Part shown: positions 61,433-64,000 of the stretch, piece by piece | How positions within the stretch are numbered: the first letter of the stretch is position 1 | How the letters are laid out: each line of letters starts with the position of its first letter | Translations under genes and position numbers: made by a program | Origin: Phylloscopus collybita | Lineage: Eukaryota; Chordata; Aves; Passeriformes; Phylloscopidae | Length of the DNA stretch: 64,000 nucleotides | Direction of reading: 5' to 3' | Assembly: GCA_027886175.1 (NCBI GenBank) | Contig: JAJNNQ010000009.1 | Coordinates: forward strand, 11,700,501 to 11,764,500 | Notes under the pieces: generated by a model | Told to the model about the DNA's origin: nothing | What the model saw: the letters and a program-made list of their open reading frames with translations, nothing else | The model's database searches: none

Positions 61433-64000
61433 ATGGCAAGTATGTGTTTTGGTGTTTTGTGGTTTGGGTTGGTTTTTTTTTAGCTGTCTTTTTTTTAACC
61501 CTGAAAAGACTGTGGTTCATAACTTCTGCACAATGTGTTGCATTCAGCCTGCTGCTTTTCTGAAAGAAAACAGCTTTTGAGGACAGGAACTGCTGTGCAG
61601 CATGAACTTTTAAACAAGGAATGACCTATTTTCTTGCTTCTATGCCCACTGCTGCTTCCTTTTTACTGCCTGGAGCCACAAAAGGAGAGTCAGGGAGCAA
61701 AGTTTTGGGAAACCTTTCCTGTGGTGGAGTAGTTACCTTGTCATTTCATTTGCTGCTTTTCCTATTAAGGTACAGGGTGAGCAACGTTTGTTGCTTAAGC
61801 CTTGGTTTTATACCAAGAATCTTCTCTCCATTTTGCACTGCTTAGGTTAAACAGACATGGAACTGTCACAGGAATGAAGATAAAAATGCAGTGTGTTCGT
61901 TTCCTTATATGTCAACATTTTGTAGAGGTGGGGACAATCAAATTTGTCTTCTGAGCTATGCTATATGGGGTCTGTTTTTTGGGTAAGGTGAGGAAAGGGA
62001 AATGAAATTAATGTTTCAGAAATGACGTTGTGGATTGTGTTCATAAGAACTGTGAGCAAGGAAGGGTAAAAACTCAAAGGCATTCAAATAAATTAATACA
62101 TTTTTGAGATTGAAATGATAAAGCACATATCACAAAAATACTTGGGGATATGAATACAGATGCTGTAGAAAAATAAGTGTAGGCATTATGTAGAAAAAAA
62201 CTAGATCAAAGGAAATGTTGTCTGGATCAGATTCTCACAACCAGGCTGTATCTTTGCACTGCTCTGGAGATGGAATCTCACACCCATGCAGCTTCCATTT
62301 ACAGCCAGATTGCAGTGGCTCTGCAGCACAGAGGAGCCAGGATTTGTGTAGACTTGACTCCTTGGCTCTGGAGGGCTAATAATAAGTAAAATGTTGGTAC
62401 AAGAAAGAAGTATTTTAGGATTATTTTGAAGGCTAAAGTATTCACACTTTCATTATTGTTATGCAACCTAAACTAGTTTAGTTGGTCTAAACAGTAGCTT
62501 ATATTTCAAGAAATGGAACATAAATAAAAAAAAGGAAAACACAATGGAGCAATCATTTAATAAGAAATAGAAATGTAGGAAACCTTTGTTGTCCTTCAGC
62601 TACCATAATTTTATGCCACAGCAGGACATAAAGAAATCAAAATTACCAGTTATGCATTGTAATAACCCACATAACCAGAATGCTTCTTATGCAAAAGAAA
62701 ATGTTTTTCTGTAGCTGCCTTTAGTTTACCTTTATTCTTCTTTGGAGGACAAGTAAAAAAAACAAAAAAAAAAACAAACGCTGAACTTACCCACTCACTC
62801 ACATTCCAGGAGTTTCCCTTTATCAACATACATTTCATATTTTTACACTAAATAAATAATGTAGGCATTTTCAACTAGTATGTTACATTTCACACATATT
62901 TTACTTTACAAAATCCTAGGTTAATACATTTTAAAGAAATATGTTATTTTAAGTGTAAATGTCCTTCCCAGTTAAGTGATGATTTTTACAGATTTGAATG
63001 AAAATGATGTTTAGAATTGGAAGTAAACTGAAGCTGATACTAAATTAATATAAATTGCAAGAAATTATACTTAAGTAAATCAAATTAAAAAATTCACTTG
63101 GATGCAAGTGAGCTCTTAGATTACAGATTGCAAATTTAGAACAAAAGTTAATAGATATAGTCAGTATCTTCATTTTGCACAGCACTTTCAGGTCAGTCAC
63201 ATACCGTGAACTGTGATTTGAGTCCAGTTATTAAAGCCAGGTATCTACAGTGACATCACTGTAAACTGTAAGGAATTTTAAAGCATTTATCTTAATTCAG
63301 AAAGATGCAGGTGTGTGCTGCCCCAAAGCCTCAGGGTAGCTTCACTTGTAAGCATGACAATTATCACACTCTTTCAGAAATACACCGAAATATAATATTG
63401 CATTGGCATAGGTGGCAAGGTTTTGGTAGTGGAAGGACTGAAGTTGTTGCCTGTGGGACTGCCCCAAGCTGGACACAAGACCCTCTGCAGAGCACTGCTG
63501 AGTGTGTCACTGAAGTTGGTGGTGTCTCCAGGTAAACATATTTAAGAAAAGAGAGAAATCATCAGTCAGAGAGAGAACTGATGGGAGATGGTGGCAAAGA
63601 GTGAGCAACAGCAAAGGAAGCACTGAGTTTAGAGAAGGAAAGCTCCAGATCAAGCTTCTCAAAGCACAAGAATGCAGGAAGTCAAGTGAGTATGGTGGAA
63701 AGCAAGTTTGGACGAACAAGGTACTTCTCACTGAGTTTTTTCTTGGCAAGGTCTGCTTACAGGTTACTGTGCCAAGTGTCACAGTAGTGCCATCACTTCT
63801 TTAGTGGTGTAGCAGATGAGTAAAATCAAGTTAAGTAAAATCAGGATGCATAAACAATCATATGGGAGACTTAAATGCTCTCTTAACTTCCTTTAATGAA
63901 TAGTTGTAGAGAAGAGGGAGCCACTATTCTCAGAAATGCATGATGAAAGGACAAAAAGCAACAGACAAAAGCTTCAAAAAGAGAAATTCCAATAGAATCT
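58157..64000. other. AT-rich intergenic DNA to the end of the window
   Basis: No gene or named repeat. Features are the T-rich run at 61393-61429 and a 7-base-arm palindrome (63247-63262). A somewhat GC-richer patch at about 62225-62385 has a possible old-repeat flavour, but I could not align it. Open frames are at most 91 codons, with no domain. Confidence 0.6.
61393..61429 (-). repeat. Poly(T) run with one interruption
   Basis: T8, one A, then T28. It is followed by a T- and G-rich stretch to about 61498. It is the third long homopolymer in the window. Confidence 0.93.

Noticed and set aside
62225..62385. Possible old SINE or conserved element
   Set aside because: It is only slightly GC-richer than the flanks. 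Block order does not fit any family I know.

Overview
This window looks like AT-rich, gene-poor bird nuclear DNA, probably from a songbird or close relative. The evidence is the mobile-element set. There are several chicken-repeat-1 (CR1) LINE pieces, some ending in the diagnostic 3' ATTCTRTG-type octamer. There are avian endogenous-retrovirus LTRs of two well-known types, and a few very old MIR-like SINE remnants. The bird assignment is firm. The passerine assignment is inferred from LTR families recognised from memory and was not checked by a search.

I find no protein-coding gene, tRNA, rRNA or CRISPR array that I can defend. The longest open frames are 154 and 140 codons. They begin at arbitrary ATGs, have no recognisable domain, and one of them runs across a MIR remnant. 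Chance accounts for them. The window is best read as intergenic or deep intronic sequence.

Layout: 0-12 kb is plain AT-rich DNA with a MIR (755-880), an old archosaur-type CR1 (2340-2660), a 48-base A tract (3929-3976) and short tandem duplications. At 12.4-13.35 kb an unexplained GC-rich island sits just left of a 450-base CR1. 13.35-25.5 kb is featureless apart from a 46-base T tract. At 25.48-25.60 kb a MIR piece lies between good splice-like signals. 26.88-28.07 kb holds the most unusual structure: a GC-rich, locally repeated and inverted block around an LTR-like core. A CR1 lies at 29.0-29.5 kb. At 39.9-40.7 kb an LTR is split by a CR1 insertion. A further CR1 tail lies at 41.1 kb and a near-complete solo LTR at 42.5-43.1 kb. 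A MIR at 49.1 kb, a probable MIR at 52.6 kb, a possible regulatory island at 53.1-53.3 kb, a GC-rich exon-like patch at 54.6-54.9 kb and a third LTR with minisatellite-like units at 57.5-58.2 kb complete the window.

No genes act together here. What can be read is a record of insertions: MIR and old CR1 first, then LTRs, then at least one CR1 that landed inside an LTR. The best leads for something undescribed are the 26.9-28.1 kb inverted composite, two candidate non-coding exons (25,477-25,599 and from 48,330) and the GC island at 12.4 kb.
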